Assembly: GCF_021390675.1 (NCBI RefSeq)
Contig: NZ_JAJEJV010000004.1
Span: 3,348,001 to 3,412,000, forward strand
DNA from: Dyella sp. 2HG41-7
Lineage (GTDB): Bacteria > Pseudomonadota > Gammaproteobacteria > Xanthomonadales > Rhodanobacteraceae
Length of the DNA stretch: 64,000 nt
Reading direction: 5' to 3'
How positions within the stretch are numbered: position 1 is the stretch's first letter; each line of letters starts with the position of its first letter. The position numbers and the translations under genes were made by a program. This document shows positions 62,571-64,000 of the stretch, in pieces. Below the pieces are notes generated by a model. That model saw only the letters and a program-made list of their open reading frames with translations. It had not been told where the DNA came from and did not search any database.

Positions 62571-63671
62571 TTACGCGGTAAACGACACCTCGCCATTGCG
62601 GGTCACGCAACTCTTGGCGACGAGTTCATCGTCGAAATCCGGCCTTAGCGCGCCATCGCGTATCAATAGCTCGGCGAAGTTGTAGATGTTGCGCGCGTAC
62701 ATTTCCGACGCGTGCAGCGGCGCCCCCGCCGCGAGATTGAGCGGCCCCAGGATCGTCACCCCGTTATGTTCCACGCGCTCGCCCGGACGGGTGAGTTCGC
62801 AATTGCCGCCACTCTCCGCAGCAAGGTCGACGATCAACGCGCCAGGCTTCATGCCTTGCACCATCGCGATGGTAAGGATTTTAGGCGCCGCGCGACCCGG
62901 CACGGCCGCCGTGGTCACGACGGCGTCGAATACTTTCAAATGATCCGCCAGCGCCTGCTGCTGCGCCGCGCGTTCTTCGGCGGTGAGCTCGCGCGCATAG
63001 CCACCGCTGCCGGCGGCGCTCACGCCGAGATCCAGAAATTTCGCACCCAGTGATTCCACTTGTTCGCGCGTTTCGGGGCGCACGTCGTAACCTTCGATCT
63101 GCGCACCGAGACGGCGCGCCGTGGCGATTGCCTGCAATCCCGCCACACCCGCACCGATCACCAACACGCGCGAAGGACGAATGGTGCCGGCCGCTGTCGT
63201 CAACATGGGGAAGAACTTCGGTGCGCTCTCGGCAGCGATCAACATGGCGCGATAACCAGCCACCGCCGCTTGCGAACTCAACACATCCATCGCCTGCGCG
63301 CGCGTGGTCCGCGGCAACAGCTCCAAGGCGAACGCCGTCAATTTCTTTTGCGCCAGCGCTGCGAGGCGCGAAGCCGCACCGTGCGGACGCAATTGACCCA
63401 GCACAATCGCACCCTCGCGCAAGCTTCCAAAGGTGCTGTCTTCGAGCGGCAACACGCACGCCAACAGATCGGCCTGCGCCAACACGTCCGCCGCACTCGC
63501 AAACTCGACATCCGCGTAGCTGGCATCGGGAAACCCGGCCGCCGTGCCCGCGTCGCGCTCCAGCAAAACACGTAGCCCTTTGCCGCGAATTTTTTTGGCC
63601 ACTTCGGGGGTGATCGCCACGCGGCGTTCGCCAGCAGCGGTTTCACGTAATGCGGATACGGTGATCGACAT
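62571..63671 (-). CDS. pntAa: NAD(P) transhydrogenase subunit alpha, NAD-binding part
   Basis: 366 aa from the ATG at 63671 (MSITVSALRETAAGERRVAI), which follows AGGGGATGCCCG. It is a Rossmann-type NAD-binding domain I with VLVIGAGVAGLQAIATARRLGA and the alanine dehydrogenase-like LVDLAAESGGNCELT. It lacks membrane helices; pntAb carries them. Separated from pntAb by the plus-strand sigma trio. Divergent from cdd. Confidence 0.95.
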   Translation of the reverse strand: MSITVSALRETAAGERRVAITPEVAKKIRGKGLRVLLERDAGTAAGFPDASYADVEFASAADVLAQADLLACVLPLEDSTFGSLREGAIVLGQLRPHGAASRLAALAQKKLTAFALELLPRTTRAQAMDVLSSQAAVAGYRAMLIAAESAPKFFPMLTTAAGTIRPSRVLVIGAGVAGLQAIATARRLGAQIEGYDVRPETREQVESLGAKFLDLGVSAAGSGGYARELTAEERAAQQQALADHLKVFDAVVTTAAVPGRAAPKILTIAMVQGMKPGALIVDLAAESGGNCELTRPGERVEHNGVTILGPLNLAAGAPLHASEMYARNIYNFAELLIRDGALRPDFDDELVAKSCVTRNGEVSFTA

Positions 63672-63736
63672 CGGGCATCCCCTGCGGAGTAGTCCTTTCA
63701 TCCTAGCGGATACATACGGGCTTCGGGTTAGACTGA

Positions 63737-64000
<264 letters not shown>

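Overview
This 64-kb window is a high-GC gammaproteobacterial chromosome segment. Gene order (str/S10/spc/alpha ribosomal operons, tRNA-Tyr-Gly-Thr-tufB-tRNA-Trp-secE-nusG, the lolB-ispE-tRNA-Gln-prs-rplY-pth-ychF chain, wrbA next to a DUF2069 gene, a sigma factor/DUF3106 trio) points to the Xanthomonadales, most likely Rhodanobacteraceae (Dyella/Rhodanobacter-like). That placement is inferred from gene content, not from a search. No rRNA, CRISPR array, insertion sequence or prophage is visible.

Layout. Positions 2-514 hold dsbB. From 664 to 33621 almost everything is on the minus strand and builds the translation and transcription machinery. In transcription order it runs tRNA-Tyr, tRNA-Gly, tRNA-Thr, tufB, tRNA-Trp, secE, nusG, rplK, rplA, rplJ, rplL, rpoB, rpoC, rpsL, rpsG, fusA, tufA, then the S10, spc and alpha clusters ending at rplQ. 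The two tuf genes form an apparently identical 1.19-kb direct repeat about 17 kb apart. Candidate promoters with 17-bp spacers lie before tRNA-Tyr, rplK, rpsL, rpsJ and rpsH. Leader hairpins precede several of these operons.

From 33726 to 42609, still minus strand, come a thioesterase, a GNAT enzyme, ychF, pth, long-form rplY, prs, tRNA-Gln, an unusual GNAT-IspE fusion, lolB and a TPR lipoprotein. hemA, prfA and an O-GlcNAc-transferase-like TPR protein follow on the plus strand. The rest is a mosaic of short operons: acyP/tlpA/yihY (minus), wrbA/DUF2069/aidB-like/short asparaginase (plus), a five-gene archaic chaperone-usher pilus cluster with spore-coat-U pilins (minus), sufT (minus), a small membrane protein (plus), pntB-pntAb (minus), a sigma/anti-sigma-like/DUF3106 trio (plus), pntAa (minus) and the start of cdd (plus).

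The most unusual items are three. The acetyltransferase-IspE fusion has a kinase half that has lost its glycine-rich ATP loop, its substrate-binding Tyr-His and its catalytic Asp. The transhydrogenase locus is split by an oppositely oriented sigma-factor operon. The OGT-like protein has altered donor-binding and catalytic motifs. Smaller observations include a perfectly placed 11-codon leader ORF overlapping the dsbB start, tandem hairpins plus a promoter splitting the spc operon, a possible S10 attenuator, an inverted REP pair, and the absence of rpmJ from its usual place.
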